Of a stretch of 64,000 bases of DNA, positions 11,666 through 23,984 are shown piece after piece. The DNA is from Alisma plantago-aquatica. Taxonomy: Eukaryota > Streptophyta > Magnoliopsida > Alismatales > Alismataceae. The DNA is taken from positions 1,619,149,711-1,619,213,710 of the forward strand of contig OY856409.1 in NCBI GenBank assembly GCA_963693085.1, read 5' to 3'. Made by a program: the position numbers and the translations under genes. The notes under the pieces are model-generated. The model was not told where the DNA came from, made no database searches, and saw nothing but the letters and a program-made list of their open reading frames with translations. The stretch's first letter is position 1, and each line of letters begins with the position of its first letter.

Positions 11666-13010
11666 TTATCTACAAGAGTAAAATTTGCATTTTTCAAAAC
11701 ACTTTTGATTTGATTTTATTTTATTTGATTTGAATAAAATTGGATAATATTTAATTAGGCCTTTAATTAATTATCGCCCCCACTATTTTGTTCATATTGA
11801 TAGCCCTCGCTATCAATTCAGAAGATTGCAGTGTATCATCTTCTAGTGAGTCAAGTTTCAAAACAATTAAGTGAATAACCAACCAACGGTGGCACTCATA
11901 AGCAATTATTAAGGTAAGCAACATTTGTCAATTGGATCTTATGCAATTCTTGGATAGATGATAAGAACAACTCTTTCCATAGTCATTTGCATTCTTTTAG
12001 GCACTTAATCCTATTAAGGTCACCTAGTCAAGTCTGACCCATCAACCAACATGATAGAATATGCACCCTTCTAGGGAAGACCCACATATCTACCATAACA
12101 CTTCCACAATATAGATGGCGCACCATGCTAGGGCATGTCCACACTTGGTTGATTAAGATTTTTATGTGTGCTGCTTCATGGAAAGCATCTTAGGCTTGAT
12201 ATTTTATTGAGGGATTTGTATTTATAAATACATATATATATATCCATTCACCACATACAATTTTACATATGATATACATGATATATCCTACAAATGTAAA
12301 CATGTAATATTACATAAGAAATGATTATGACCATACTATTGTAATTCCTTGGAGCCACATGGAATTAACACCACCTAGGGTCTACATCACATGTAGAAAC
12401 CTGTTGTTGATGAAGATATATGCTTGAAGGATTGATCGATTAAACCCGGGAACCGGTCATCTCACCTCTTGATCGATCAGTTGGTCTGTCTGAACACTCA
12501 TTTGGTCTCCGATCTAACATCTCATGGACACCTCCAGTTGATCGGTTGGGCCACCAGTCGATTGGTTTGGTTCCTCCTATCGTCAGTGCTCCTCAATCCT
12601 CTAGCCGATCAGCTCATCTTTTGAAATGGGTGGTTTGTCTGGTGTTGAACATCTTCTTTGTTGTAACAAGAAACTAAAACTATCCTAATGCTATTTAACA
12701 TATTACAAAGTAATATGGAAACCTCAAATTACATTCGAGGGGAACATGGGAAGGAGAGAATAATACTTTTACATGTGGAAGAAAAGATGAATCTTGGTAT
12801 GAAAGCTGAGATATCAATAGGAATAAAAAACCACATAGATATATGGGTTATTTGTCATAACCATGCTTCACATCCATCATCAAAACTAACTTTTGGGGGA
12901 CACATGTAAATTGCATCTAGATCATATCATATATATTAGTCGGGATTGTATGTGATATTTAATCGAATATGCACATTATGTAACATAATGAATCTTAGAT
13001 GTAATTTCCA
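11666..13010 (-). other. Copia leader, gag-proximal part
   Basis: Untranslated leader of the minus-strand copia element between gag and the nested gypsy-type LTR. It holds no convincing gene. A short-word array (GATCGATCAGTTGG, GATCGGTTGG, CCGATCAGC) occupies about 12,420-12,640, unlike the rest of the leader, and may mark a further, unresolved insertion. Confidence 0.55.
12420..12640. repeat. GATCGGTTGG-type short-word array
   Basis: Variants of GATCGATCAGTTGG, GATCGGTTGG, GTCGATTGG and CCGATCAGC recur in both orientations within about 220 bp. GATCGATC and CCGATCGG-like cores are palindromic. It resembles in style, not in sequence, the arrays inside the LTRs elsewhere in the window. I could not assign LTR ends around it. 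Confidence 0.55.
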
Positions 13011-15700
13011 TGTAAACCTTTTTCCCAAGTTTCCCTTTCATTTCTGTCATTTATGTCGTTCATGTTTAATTAGTGGAATTTTTAGTGGTTTAGTGAACAT
13101 TTATTCACTAATTGTACCAATATAAGGTTTTATGCAAAAATACCTCAGTAAAAGCTTAATTACCATAATTAAGTGCTTTAAACCTTAATATAACTTGTTG
13201 ATGTGATTTTAAAACATAAAATGATCCTTAATTTCAAATTTGGCTCGATTTGGATGTTGTTTGTGTAAGTAATGCAATTTTAGGTACATTTTGGACTTTT
13301 ATGCAATTTACCCAATTGGGAGGTTTTCTTTGCAAATTATCACCTAAATTTTAATCCTTAGATATTCCCTTACCATTCTCTATATTTTGAACCATGGGGC
13401 ACGTGGTTGCACCTTGGTTTGAAGGTGTTTCTCTCCAAGGGCATTATAGGGATTACCCTCTTTATAAATGAGCTTATCTTTAAAAGTTATCAACCAATGG
13501 GGTTATTTCTTTACTTGGAGAACGGTGGGGATGGCCAAGAAGCCTCCATGGTCATTTAGTACCAACCTTGGATATACAAGAAGTCTCTATGATCTGTCCT
13601 CTTGCGTGGCCATGAAACCTTAGCCTAAGGACACATGGAAAGTCCCGCAGACACCTCATGCTTGCCCCCTTCTTTATAAAGACAAGCCTACCCCTTCCCA
13701 CCTCCAAATCTAATAAGAAATCCTCTCCTTCTATTTCCTCTATTTTAGAGAATCATTCCTTATATGTTTGGCCATGAAGTTTCTATACCAAGGTAAAAGA
13801 GGGTGCCTATCTTGGTGAAGAAGGCTCCTAGAGTTCCAAATTTCTCTATTTAGGATTTCTTAAGCTCCTCCTTGGTGATTTTGACCAAAACTAGTAAGTA
13901 TCTTCCTTTCCTTCCCTATTTTCATGTCTTTAGTCTTCCTTCCACCTTCCTCCAGGTCATTTACATTGCCTTCCATGGTGAAACCCCACCTAGAACCCGT
14001 AAACACCTCATCTCCATGCTCTTTTGCTACGGTTTGCACCTTTAAAGTGGAGAAGGTGATCTTTTCTCAAGAAAGGAGCTTGGCTTGGAGCAACCAAACT
14101 TTCTAATCTCACGATCCTTTCTGTTTTGACCTTCTTACCTTCCTAGAGGTGAGTTTTGTTAACCCCCTTCTCATATATTTCTTACTACATGCTTAAAACT
14201 CATGCTTCTATATTTAAAATCGATGATTTCCATCTCTTTTTATCATGTTCTTCTAGGGTTTTGGTTTCTTGCTGTTTTACCTTCTCTATAAGCTCTAGAT
14301 TGGTTACCTATGCAACTTAAAACCTGATCTTGGGTCAAATATTGTTTTCTCCCTCTCCCTCTCTTCAATTATCTTGATCGGTTTGATGATGTGACAATTT
14401 CCTATTGGTCAGTATTGAAAAATTCATATCGTCTAATCCTCTTATCCAAATTTGACAAATAAATATGTTTTGGAATTGGAAAATTAATCTCTATCTAATA
14501 AAAATATTTTCAAGATCTTATTTCATGGTTTGACAAAGGGTGGTTTTTTGTAAAATGAATTTGATGCATAAAATCCATAAAAATTACATCTTAATCATCA
14601 TAACTCCAAAATTAGCATAAAAACATGTTTTCTTCATCAGGAGAACCTAATAAGTTCATTCGTGATACTTTCAAAAGAAATCGAAGTTTTGCTAAAAAAT
14701 TTTGAAATTAGGGTTTCTATACATTAATGTGCACTATGAACTCTAATACATGTTAATACATTGAAAATAGGCAAAGTGGAACCTGGACTCAATTAAAGTG
14801 GTGAAAGTTAGTAATTGATATCTGTAAGAGAGGTATGTGCATTCCTTACACCCTATGTTGGGATAATTGCAGATAAATCCTATATTTCCCTAATGAGGCT
14901 TAAATGAACCCTAAATTTTCTATTCTTGAATCCTAATGTTGTTCATGCCTCAAATAAAATTATAATTTCTTCTTATTTGGGTCTTATACCCCACTGCCAT
15001 GCTTATTGAATATTATGACTACTCTTTCCATGACTACTTTTCTAGCATGTAGATTTATGTTCTATTTAATTTAAAGTAGCGGTACTTATGTACAACCACC
15101 CTCAAAGGGCATGTATTTAATCTCCATGGGGAATGTTTTTATTCTCCCCTATGTAATTGTGTAGGTGACTGGGAATGTCTTATTCTCCCCTCACCTATAA
15201 GTTAGAGGTCCTGTAGGTTCCTCAAACCTACTTGGTTGGGTAGACATAATTATCTTACATGCAAATCCTTTTTAATATAATTGTTAATGGCAAGTTTCTT
15301 TTGAATATAGCCTCATACTCTTGTTATCTTCATCTTATGATGAACCCTAGCATGTTCTTATTTGCTTTATTTATCTTATTATCCTAGACTAGTTTTGTGA
15401 CACATACCTTATTTTCTTTCCCCTTTTGTTGGGTGCTTTCCCAACCACCCAGGTGTTGGTGTTGAGTAAGGAGAAGGACAAGTTTGAAGGTAGTCATCTC
15501 AGGAGTATATCTCAAGCTATCTGAAAGGATGTCTAGGTTGCTATAGCTAGATCCTTTTCTCTTATCTTTTTCTTTTGGGAACAATCATGTAATGAATAAT
15601 GAAAGCCATGCAATATGCTTAGTACTTTTATTTCCACTACCATTGATATTTTATAATGTATCTGGTGCATGCCTATTTACTTGGAATATTATACATGAAT
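13011..15700 (+). repeat. Gypsy-type LTR (solo or fragment) nested in copia leader
   Basis: Segments align by eye, in the same order, with the older chromovirus LTR at 38,808-40,140. Examples are TTACCATAATTA...AAACCTTAAT at 13,160-13,195, TTTTATGCAATTTACCCA near 13,300, GGGGCACGTGGTTGCACCTTGG near 13,396, and the AGTAAG and GAGGTGAGTTTTGTTA segments near 13,893 and 14,145. An ending-like stretch with AATGAATAATGAAAGCC lies near 15,590. Both ends are uncertain: a TGTAA at 13,011 is a plausible start, and I found no matching target duplication. No coding sequence lies inside, so it is probably a solo LTR that inserted into the copia leader. Confidence 0.65.
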
Positions 15701-15884
15701 CCTTCAATATCTTTTATCTTTCTAAAAAGATGGATGTTTTGTACTTCCTTTAAATTTTAGTAAGGAGGTGCTCTTGCCTCTTTACACATTAATTATTTTA
15801 AATATTTGCATCATATGGAATAGAAAAGAAGATAACCAAAATCTGATCATATCGATTAAATCCCAAAGAATAGTAACTTTATGT

Positions 15885-15897
15885 GGCTTTAATACCA
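15885..15897 (-). other. Primer-binding site of Angela-like element
   Basis: On minus the sequence reads TGGTATTAAAGCC, which differs from the initiator-Met tRNA complement TGGTATCAGAGC at two of the first 12 bases. It lies one base beyond the 5' LTR edge at 15,899, exactly where reverse transcription should be primed. Confidence 0.88.
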
Positions 15898-15898
15898 T

Positions 15899-17941
15899 TA
15901 TAGGGAAATATAGTGACAGAACAAGCAGCGAAAACAAAAATTTAACTATCATATTCCCCTTTAGACAATAGATTGCGTCAATAACTATGTAATGGGAAAG
16001 ATGGTTGTGAGGATATACTTAGTCTCAGAGCAAGTGCAACGATAATCTCCTCGATGTAGTGTGTGCTTTTCTTCAAGTTGCACTTGGACAATGTTTGTGT
16101 CGTCCTCCTGGTTGTTCATTATGGATAGTAGTTGACTTTGTCTTCTGAACGGTACACAACAGTCTCCTTTCCTCTATAGTAGTCCACATGGACCACCAAG
16201 AACTTCGTCGTTCTAGATGAACAAACAGGAAGGATTCGTCTCTTTCTAGTTGGTGTAATAGCACCAACTTGCTCTGCCATAATTTTTCTCCCTTGCTATC
16301 CCTCCCTTTATGGGGTAGGACTTGCTCAGATTTTCTTGGTTACAACAACCAGAGAAGAGAAGAATGTATAGGAAGCCACCAGTACCCCTCTAGATATAGG
16401 AGGGGCCAATGTCATGGTTTCCAGTCAGTCTGGGAGTCGAAGAGATGGAGTTCACAAATTTTCAAAAAACTAGAAATGGTGAACTAGTTGATTCACTATC
16501 CAACCAATCAATTCAATGGTGGATCAGTATGTTCATCTCTTAAACTAGTTAGTTCATTTACTTTCCTATTCTGCATCAAATTGGCATTTAATATTTGATT
16601 AATGCAAAATAATGACATTAGCATCAATCCTTGATCCACTCAAATTGATTATTGAATCAGTTAATCCTGATGATGAGCCGGTTGATTCACTTTTAAAATG
16701 GCCATTTCATATTATGAAATTGTTGTTTCATATGTAAAATGGTTGTTTCATATATCCAATTTAGGAAATATTTGTTGTTTCCAATTAACCTGACACTCCA
16801 ACCGATCGGTTCAACACTTGAACTAGTCTGTTCAAAGTCCAAACAGTCAATTTTGAACCTCAGTTGTCTAGAATGAATACATAAACACTTTAGTAATCAA
16901 GTTAAACATCATTCATGAATAAAATCCTATTACAAGTGTATGCTATGTGTGTGACCCTATAGGTTCCAAGTTACATTGGCAGTGAATGTCCATAACTATT
17001 TTATGACATCACAAGCAATGAGCGGTATCTAGCAACATGTCATTTCTAGATAAGTAATTCAAAAAGTTGGAAACAACTTCAACCTACAATTTGTGATTGG
17101 TGTTACCGTGTTTGTATAGTTCCTTTGCCATTGATATCTAGATTGGACTTGAGGCATGGAATCATCATCCTCTTCAACATTCAATCCATATTCCTTGAAC
17201 TAGAGTAGACTATCTAAGATATGTGTAAGCTCAATATCATATATTGACTCACGTGAGCATGGCGATGTATTTCTCAGTCCCACTTATCAAGTGGTGAGGA
17301 TATCATACTCCTGTAGGAGGGACAAATCCTAGATACATAACTCAGAGTCATCTCCATGTGTCATAGTACACCCGAGCATCACCTTTATGGCAACCCTTAT
17401 TCAATGCCGCGGTGGATGGTGTCAGAGTACATTGAATGACATGAGATGAGTGTAGTGATTTCAGGTCTATGAACGACAATCACCACCAACACTATGAGAG
17501 ATGATTCTGACTACCATGTAATGCTTTCCATGTATCACTCTCAAGGTGGTTCTTTCTGATGCATTGTTACCTAACAAGTATCTGAGTGTTTGGTTTGATA
17601 TCACATATCATGACTTAATGACACTCTGTCATCAACCAACACACACTAGTCTTATGTGCTATTGTTTTCTATTAGACTTCCACAATAAGGTCTGACTAGG
17701 GACATAATAGGAATGAATATACTCTCAACATCCATATGATCTCATTGTTTAGGTACTTAACCCGAAGACATATGTCATTGAGTAATATCAATCTCTAGAC
17801 ATTTATTATGTAACATCATTATCTCATAACTGAATAAGAAAGTATAAATAGGAAGATTGATTTTATTATTAATCAAATCATTTTACAAGATTTGTCATTA
17901 CAATCATCATATGCTTGGCTCTGTGGGCATACACACCAACT
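15899..17941 (-). repeat. 5' LTR of Angela-like copia element
   Basis: Partner of 5,805-7,849 in the same orientation. On + it starts TATAGGGAAATATAG (TA instead of the TG seen in the partner) and ends GCATACACACCAACT. The PBS adjoins its low-coordinate edge, so on the minus strand this is the 5' LTR and should hold the promoter. It includes the same array region as its partner (about 16,460-16,860), partly eroded. Confidence 0.92.
16460..16860. repeat. Short-word array inside copia 5' LTR
   Basis: Counterpart of the array at 6,395-6,790. It contains ATCGGTTCA, GAACTAGT and AACCAATC-type words and units of the form AAATTGTTGTTTCATATG. CpG-containing words of the partner (GGTCGGTTC, GGTCGTTTC) are often TpG or CpA here, as expected from decay of methylated cytosines. 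Confidence 0.65.
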
Positions 17942-18974
17942 ATATGTCATAGGATCACAACATGATGGATGAAATGGGGGTATACTTATGATAGTTTGTG
18001 ACCTAAAGACCCCTTTCATGTTCAAAAGTAAGGTTTGTTGAATAACCACTTGGTCAATTTTATCGTATTAACGTGAATGTTGGATAGTGAAAAAACAATA
18101 GGCTAACAAGATGAGTACCATTAAAATGTGAATGATAAGGAGGATGTGTGGGAACCCAATCAAATATCTCTTAAGAATTAACTATATGAGGAGTGCAATT
18201 GGGATGACGAGTATTGTGTACAACTTAAGTGAGAGTCAAAAAAGGAAATACATATACACAATGCGGACCAAAAAAAAGTACTAATTTGGAGGTAGTGGCA
18301 TACAACCAACCATACCTAATAGAGTAAGAGATACACCAAAATTAACTTGATAAAACATTATTAGAATAAGTTTACAATTATTGAATCTTAATAAGAATAT
18401 GCCCATAAAAATTTGAACAGGGAAAAGAATATATCTAGAGACATCCCATATGGTTGGGAATGTGACTTAGATGACAACTAAACTAATAATCTTTTAATAA
18501 AAATTATGCTATTCATTCATATAAAACAAATTTATTACAACTACAAAACTTGTCAGAAGATACATGGGGGAGATTGGTACAAGAAATACAATTCCCTCAC
18601 AAGGTCGTCTACATTATGGATAACTAAAAAGAATATCAAACAACAATAAGAATGAAATGGGGGAGTCCCTTATAACATAGTTACATTTGAGATGGAAATA
18701 AAATATGATAAAGAGTGACTATAATTAATGGGCATATACCCTCCTTTGTCAGTAATATCAATCATTTATTCAAAAGAAAATGCCCCTTTGGTGGAGCAAT
18801 TCATCTCATCAATATTGAGATGAGATCTCTAGCAACATGGATCTTGTTCCTTGATATATGATCATGCATAAACTAAAAGCATATAAAATGTATTGGTATA
18901 AATCATGAATACATATAGAATTATGATAAAAATAAAAGCAAAGAGGTCACATGAAATATTTTATTTCTCTCATT
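17942..18974. other. Unassigned DNA between copia element and LINE
   Basis: No gene or recognisable repeat was found. The right part may be the 3' end of the LINE that lies on minus from 18,975 upward, but I see no clear poly(A) tail or target duplication. Confidence 0.45.
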
Positions 18975-20660
18975 CTAAATGAACCAAAAAATACAACAAG
19001 AAAGGGTGGATAGAATTCGAATGTTGTTGTTACAAATTGAATCATGGAATATTTTGTATGTCCAAAGTGCCATATTGGTCATTGGTCCATCTCTCATGAA
19101 AAAATGAAGGCATATATTTTTCATGCAAGGACATGTCAAGAATAGATAAAAACAATCTTTAGATACATTGCAATACAATAAACATTGTAGTATAGTCAAA
19201 AGTTCCAATGTGAACAAAATGTATTTTATTGTGTCTAATTAGCCACATGAGTATGAGAATTTTGGAGGAACAATTGTATCTTCCAAAAAAATCTCTCGAA
19301 AATTGTATCGAGACATGGGTGTGAAGTATTTATTTGCTATAAATATTATATAGTGACCGCCCCAAATGCATCCAATAACCACATTCAATTAATTTGAGAA
19401 CATTTTTGTCCAATGTAATGAAGTTTTTTAGGAGTAAAATGGTTGGACAAAATGCATCCTTTTAATGAATTTGTTTTTTAGAGAAAAGAAGAGATGAGGT
19501 CTTGTATGTGGAAATGTTTATAATGGAGTTGGGGATGGGGATCATGAGATTCATGTTGATGATGTAGACACCTTTAAGTCGTGGATTTGTCTAAAATTCT
19601 ATGTATATAAGGTGACTCATAGGAATATGTATATTATTCTGGGTAGTATTTATGTGTCTCTGTGAAGATATTTCTGACATGGAGAAATTTTGGCCTATTG
19701 AGTGATATGCCAAGGATTATGCTTTAGTAGTATATAGATGAGATATGTTCCCTTTAGATGGTAGCCTTATTTACACAAATGAATGTAACAATATTATTTA
19801 CAAGGTAGTATGAGTGTGTCTTAATGTTATTGATACCCCCAACAACCTATAGCTTTGGGTTGCATACTAGACTTTGTATTAAATTATACCCAAGGAAATT
19901 TTTTCTCTTAATTATATTAAATAATGTAACAGTCTTAGATGTATGTGGGATACAACTAAGGTAGAAGGTGATGATAAAGTTGAGATGGAGTTTATGAGAG
20001 TATTTCATTGCTAGAATTAATAGTTTCATTTTCCATTGTGAAAGTTTGAGTAGGTTTTGTAAATGATTGTTTTCCAAACTAACTTATTGGATATGTAAGA
20101 TGAGAAAGGGAGACTAAGGTATTTGAGAGGAATATTCCTCTCAGAAATCAATGATATTTTTTAAGTTTTTTCCATATATGAGTGCAACAAATAAGGGATT
20201 TAAACATTTTAACTTTGAGATTGGTATTGAGCCCTAAAAATGTGAGAAGAAACCAGGGACACATATCATGTTAGTCATATTTCTATCATCAAGTTTAAGG
20301 AAGAGAATCATATCATCAACGAAATAAATATTTCTAAGAAAACTAATGATACTACCAATGAGGTCAATAATGATACCAAGTTTAAATATTTTCGCAAGAA
20401 TATAAGTAAAGATGATGTATGTATACTGGGGATAAGGGTCTTCTTGTTGAAGTATCTTAGTGATACTAAAATATCCAAATTTTGAACCATTTATGAGTGT
20501 GGAGAAATGTGATAGCCTTGTGCAACTATAATATATTTCAAGTGATTTATCAACTCCAAGACTCATCATCATAGAATTAATATCTTGAGGGAAATTGTCT
20601 ATGAGAATATTAGCAACGACTTTGGAGGGACTAAGAGTGTTCCAGTTAAGATTAAAAAAT
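18975..20660 (-). pseudogene. L1-type LINE ORF2 (RT and C-terminal domain) remnant
   Basis: Reading along minus, a non-LTR reverse transcriptase is recognisable in pieces. LSHFSTLINGSKFGYF and LQQEDPYPQY (20,572-20,234) match the conserved (V)LINGxxxGxFxxxxGLRQGDPLSP region. IYFVDDMILF matches the (L)xFADDxLIF active-site box, with Val for Ala and both aspartates kept. A later piece reads RNIPLKYLSLP (about 20,140), matching the FPxxYLGLPL block, then WKMKLLILA and IPHTSKTVTLFNIIKRKNFLG (20,077-19,847), matching the WxxxxLSxAGR and IxxxxRxFLW blocks. At 19,217-18,975, DCFYLFLTCPCMKNICLHFF matches the zinc-binding C-terminal domain of plant LINEs (HLFxxCxxAxxxW). The frame is broken many times. 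It would have acted in target-primed reverse transcription. Confidence 0.85.
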
Positions 20661-22411
20661 GAGACTATGCATGTCCTTAATTAAATGGGATTATGAAATG
20701 GCCACTAAAATGACTGATGATATGATATTGATGAGTGATCATGAATTTATTATCAAATATGTTGTGAATATGAGATGGTCTCTTTCTATAATTATAGATC
20801 TTGTTGAAGTGTTTGTGTTCTTGTTGCCTCATTTAATCTAGGTGACCTTGGATCATTGTTTCTAAAATATTTCTTACCTAGTAGTCAATGTCTGGAGCTT
20901 AGAGTTAATTGCTAAGATCAAAGAAGGGTCAATGTGAGGATGAATGCTAAAATGGAGGAGATCTAGTTCCAAAATTTTGATTTTTCTTATGGATATTTCA
21001 AGAGTTTGGTTTGTTCCAATATTAACCAGTTCAAGATTTTTATGGATATAGAAAATAGGTTCAATGTCAAATGTAACATGTCTCCATGAGGTAAGGAGAA
21101 TATTATAAAAGAGCGGTGCTTAGTCTAAAATCTTTCAAAATGAAAAGGTTTTGGACCCAAAGGAGCGGAATTAATGTTAAGAATGATCAGAAATTGGATG
21201 GAGATAAGACGATAGGAAGTCATAGAGAATGTGAGTGGGAAAGTAGAGTCACATGTTTGAGATCATGGAAGCGGTCAAGTCTTATCCACAAATCACCTCT
21301 ATTCTAAGTGTAGTTAACATTTCAAGGCTTGGATGTCAACAAGGTAGTTGCTCATAATACATCTATTAAATTTATGGCTACTTCAGTCATGAAAATACTA
21401 GGGTTTTGGTTTCTCTCAAAGTAGACATTTTTAGATTGTAATCACCCCCAAGACATAAGGGAGGTTAAAATAGAGAGTGGCAAGATATAACAAGTTGGGA
21501 AAACAATTGTCTTTGTCAGAACCATGATCTCCATTACTATTTATATAGGGTCAAAGGAGATTATCATCACTATTATATAATGTACTAGTAGTCAAGTACA
21601 TACCTCAATGAACATTGATATGATTCAAAATATTAGGGATCCAACCAATTAGAAGTCCACCACCTAAACCTTTAGAAGGGATCTAGATTCAAGACCTGAT
21701 GAAGATACCACCAATGGTATTTAATTGAAAGTTAGTTAGGTGAGTCTTAGTTTATTGCATGGTGATAAGATTGATTAGTTGGGCTTTAATGAATTGTGTA
21801 ATAGTTCTTCTTCTCTTTGTAGTGGTAGAGTTACAATTATCAATGATATATGGTAATAGAAATGCATAAATCACTAAAAAGACACTTGAGATCATAGTAA
21901 GTTGTTTAACTATTCGACCGTTATGTTGGTGGGTATATTTTTGAATTAACCAAGTTTGTTCTCTAGTTCAAACAAAGCTATATTAGATTTTGGGTGATCC
22001 TCAAAATTTATTCCAATATTATGAGAAAAAGAGAAGAATACAGAGTATTATTTGATGAGTTAATATGAATAATTGGACTGTAAACATGGATACAGTTGGT
22101 AGGAGAAAAAGTAACAAATGAAATAGTATTACATGGGTCAGTAGTGCCAAAAATACATTTATTCTTGTCTCTCTCAGTTATGAGAATAAATGTGCTAGCA
22201 ACCGATGTTGGCATACCAATCATCAGGACGGCTTACGAAATAGACTATTTGTTTGGTACCATGTTATTGTTGTTGCAAATAGTAGTCAAAGCTACTTCTT
22301 TGATTTTTCCAATCATGTTATTCAAATTGATCTCCTTGTGAAGTGATGAGTCAGATTCCAACACATGATCATGGGATTTTCCATGATACTTTGGTTGGTA
22401 AGATATTGATT
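20661..22411 (-). other. Possible upstream part of LINE, highly decayed
   Basis: In a full LINE the endonuclease and N-terminal RT would lie here on the minus strand. I see no firm endonuclease motif. A short frame at 22,223-22,008 is compatible in composition with an endonuclease segment but not diagnostic. The assignment rests on position only. Confidence 0.35.
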
Positions 22412-22545
22412 ATGTGGAGGGATGATATGGTTTTAGGGGTATGTGACAACTCAACATGAGGTTTGTATAATGTGGAAGGATGATATGGTTTTAGGTTTAT
22501 GTGACAACTTAACATGAGGTTTGTAGAATGTGGAGGGATGACACT
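22412..22545 (+). repeat. 58 bp tandem repeat, two full units and a partial
   Basis: Unit 1 (22,412-22,469) and unit 2 (22,470-22,527) start ATGTGGARGGATGATATGG and share TATGTGACAAC and AACATGAGGTTTGTA, with only a few differences. A third copy begins at 22,528 and stops matching after about 16 bp. No function is evident. Confidence 0.85.
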
Positions 22546-23030
22546 GGTTGGACATTGACATTGGATTGTGGTTGGTTGAACCGTTTACAGTTGTCATTGG
22601 GTGGTATGAAATGAGTGATTTTGTTGTTAAATTGATGTGGGTCCTTCTTGATCTGGACATGATCTTTGTTGCTAGGCAAGGCCGTCACAGTGGTACCTGG
22701 TATAAATGTTTTATTTTTACCTTTAGAGAAGAACCAAGGGTTGGGATGATTGAAAAGGTTGAAAAGATAGAATATAAATCATATGGATCTCCACACTTGA
22801 GTTTAATGGTGTAAAAATGATGTCTAAAGCAGTATCTCAATTTTCTAGGTAAACAAGTTTCTTATATAACTTATATAATATAGAAAGCTTTGATATAATT
22901 TGTAAGCTATGGTGTGTCTACATGGATAAATTGGAGTTTTACAATCTAATGCAAACATAATATTTTTGAACTTCAACGTCCCATGGATGTGGAGGGGTGT
23001 TTGAGGTAGATATCCATCCAACTTCTTTAT
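22546..23030. other. Unassigned DNA left of the chromovirus breakpoint
   Basis: This does not match the first 458 bp of the chromovirus 3' LTR, which should lie here if the 5' LTR were complete. On minus it has Asn/Gln-rich and mixed short frames that could be LINE ORF1 sequence, but I cannot confirm that. The junction with the truncated 5' LTR is at 23,030/23,031. Confidence 0.45.
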
Positions 23031-23984
23031 ATTTGAATGATCGTGAAGGAGAGAGAATCTTGATGTTAAGATAACCAAGATTTAAGCACAAAAGACTCTT
23101 TAATATGACTTAATGCAAAAAGAAATAAATTAATTATGAAGCCCTTCAACCAAAAGTTGGAGGATGTGTTTCCAATAGTATGAACGAGCTTGTATAATAC
23201 TTGGGCACCAAAAAGATCATGGTAGAAGTGGAAACTACTCACACTAATAATATATTAAGCAATATCCATTAAGGGTGGATATTAATATACCTCTCTTTAA
23301 GATGTTTAGTTCTTTTCCTTTAAACCTTGGATAATGGAGGAGTTTTGCATGAGACTAGAGGGTGGAAACGTGGCTAAGGGTGGAGGAAGCCTTGGTGGAT
23401 ATTTTTGGGAGATAAAAGGAAATATCTATCTTTTTCCATTTTCCTTGAAAACCCGATAAATATATATAGGTATCTTTTCCAACAACTCAAAGGATCGTTT
23501 TACTTATCTTCTTTCTCTCATCACTTTGCTTTGTCCGACCAAGGGAGAGCTCTAGACTAGAGGAAGGACGACACAACTAAGCTTGGTAAGTTTTGATCAC
23601 CATCTACCTTGAATTCATGGTGGAAACCATAATATAAGGTTAGATTCATGGTGTTCTTCACATGATTTTCCTTTCTAGCCATCTTCTTCATCCAAAACTT
23701 GAAGAACGGAGCTTGGACAACTACTAGACCACAATCCAACATTAAATATACGGAGCTTGGAGCTCTGGTTCAGTCCTAGAGGCGGGTTTTATAACTCTAA
23801 CCCTTAAGCTTTGTTAATGCATCTTTCTCTCCTAAAATTGTTGGTTATTCTTCTTCTTTTACTACTCTTGTGATCTTGCTATTATTTCCGTGAAGAACAG
23901 CCCCTATTCTTGGTTGAACAAAGGTATAATATAATGACGTTAATTTCTATGTTTATCTAAGAATTTACTTTAGCAAACATTTTA

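Larger units (their letters stand above)
5805..17941 (-). mobile_element. Ty1/copia retrotransposon, Angela-like, decayed
   Basis: This is an element of about 12.1 kb on the minus strand, bounded by 2.04 kb direct repeats (5,805-7,849 and 15,899-17,941). Reading along minus it has a 5' LTR, a PBS at 15,897-15,885, a 4.2 kb leader, gag, protease, integrase, RT, RNase H, a PPT at 7,862-7,851 and a 3' LTR. Copia order (integrase before RT) is clear. Motifs in the gag/protease and RNase H parts resemble the Angela/BARE clade, and 2 kb LTRs suit that clade. The flanks are TACAT (5,800-5,804) and, depending on the exact end, TATAT (17,941-17,945), which could be a target duplication differing by one transition. 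The coding part holds several stops and frameshifts. A gypsy-type LTR of about 2.7 kb lies in the leader, which explains its length. Confidence 0.92.
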
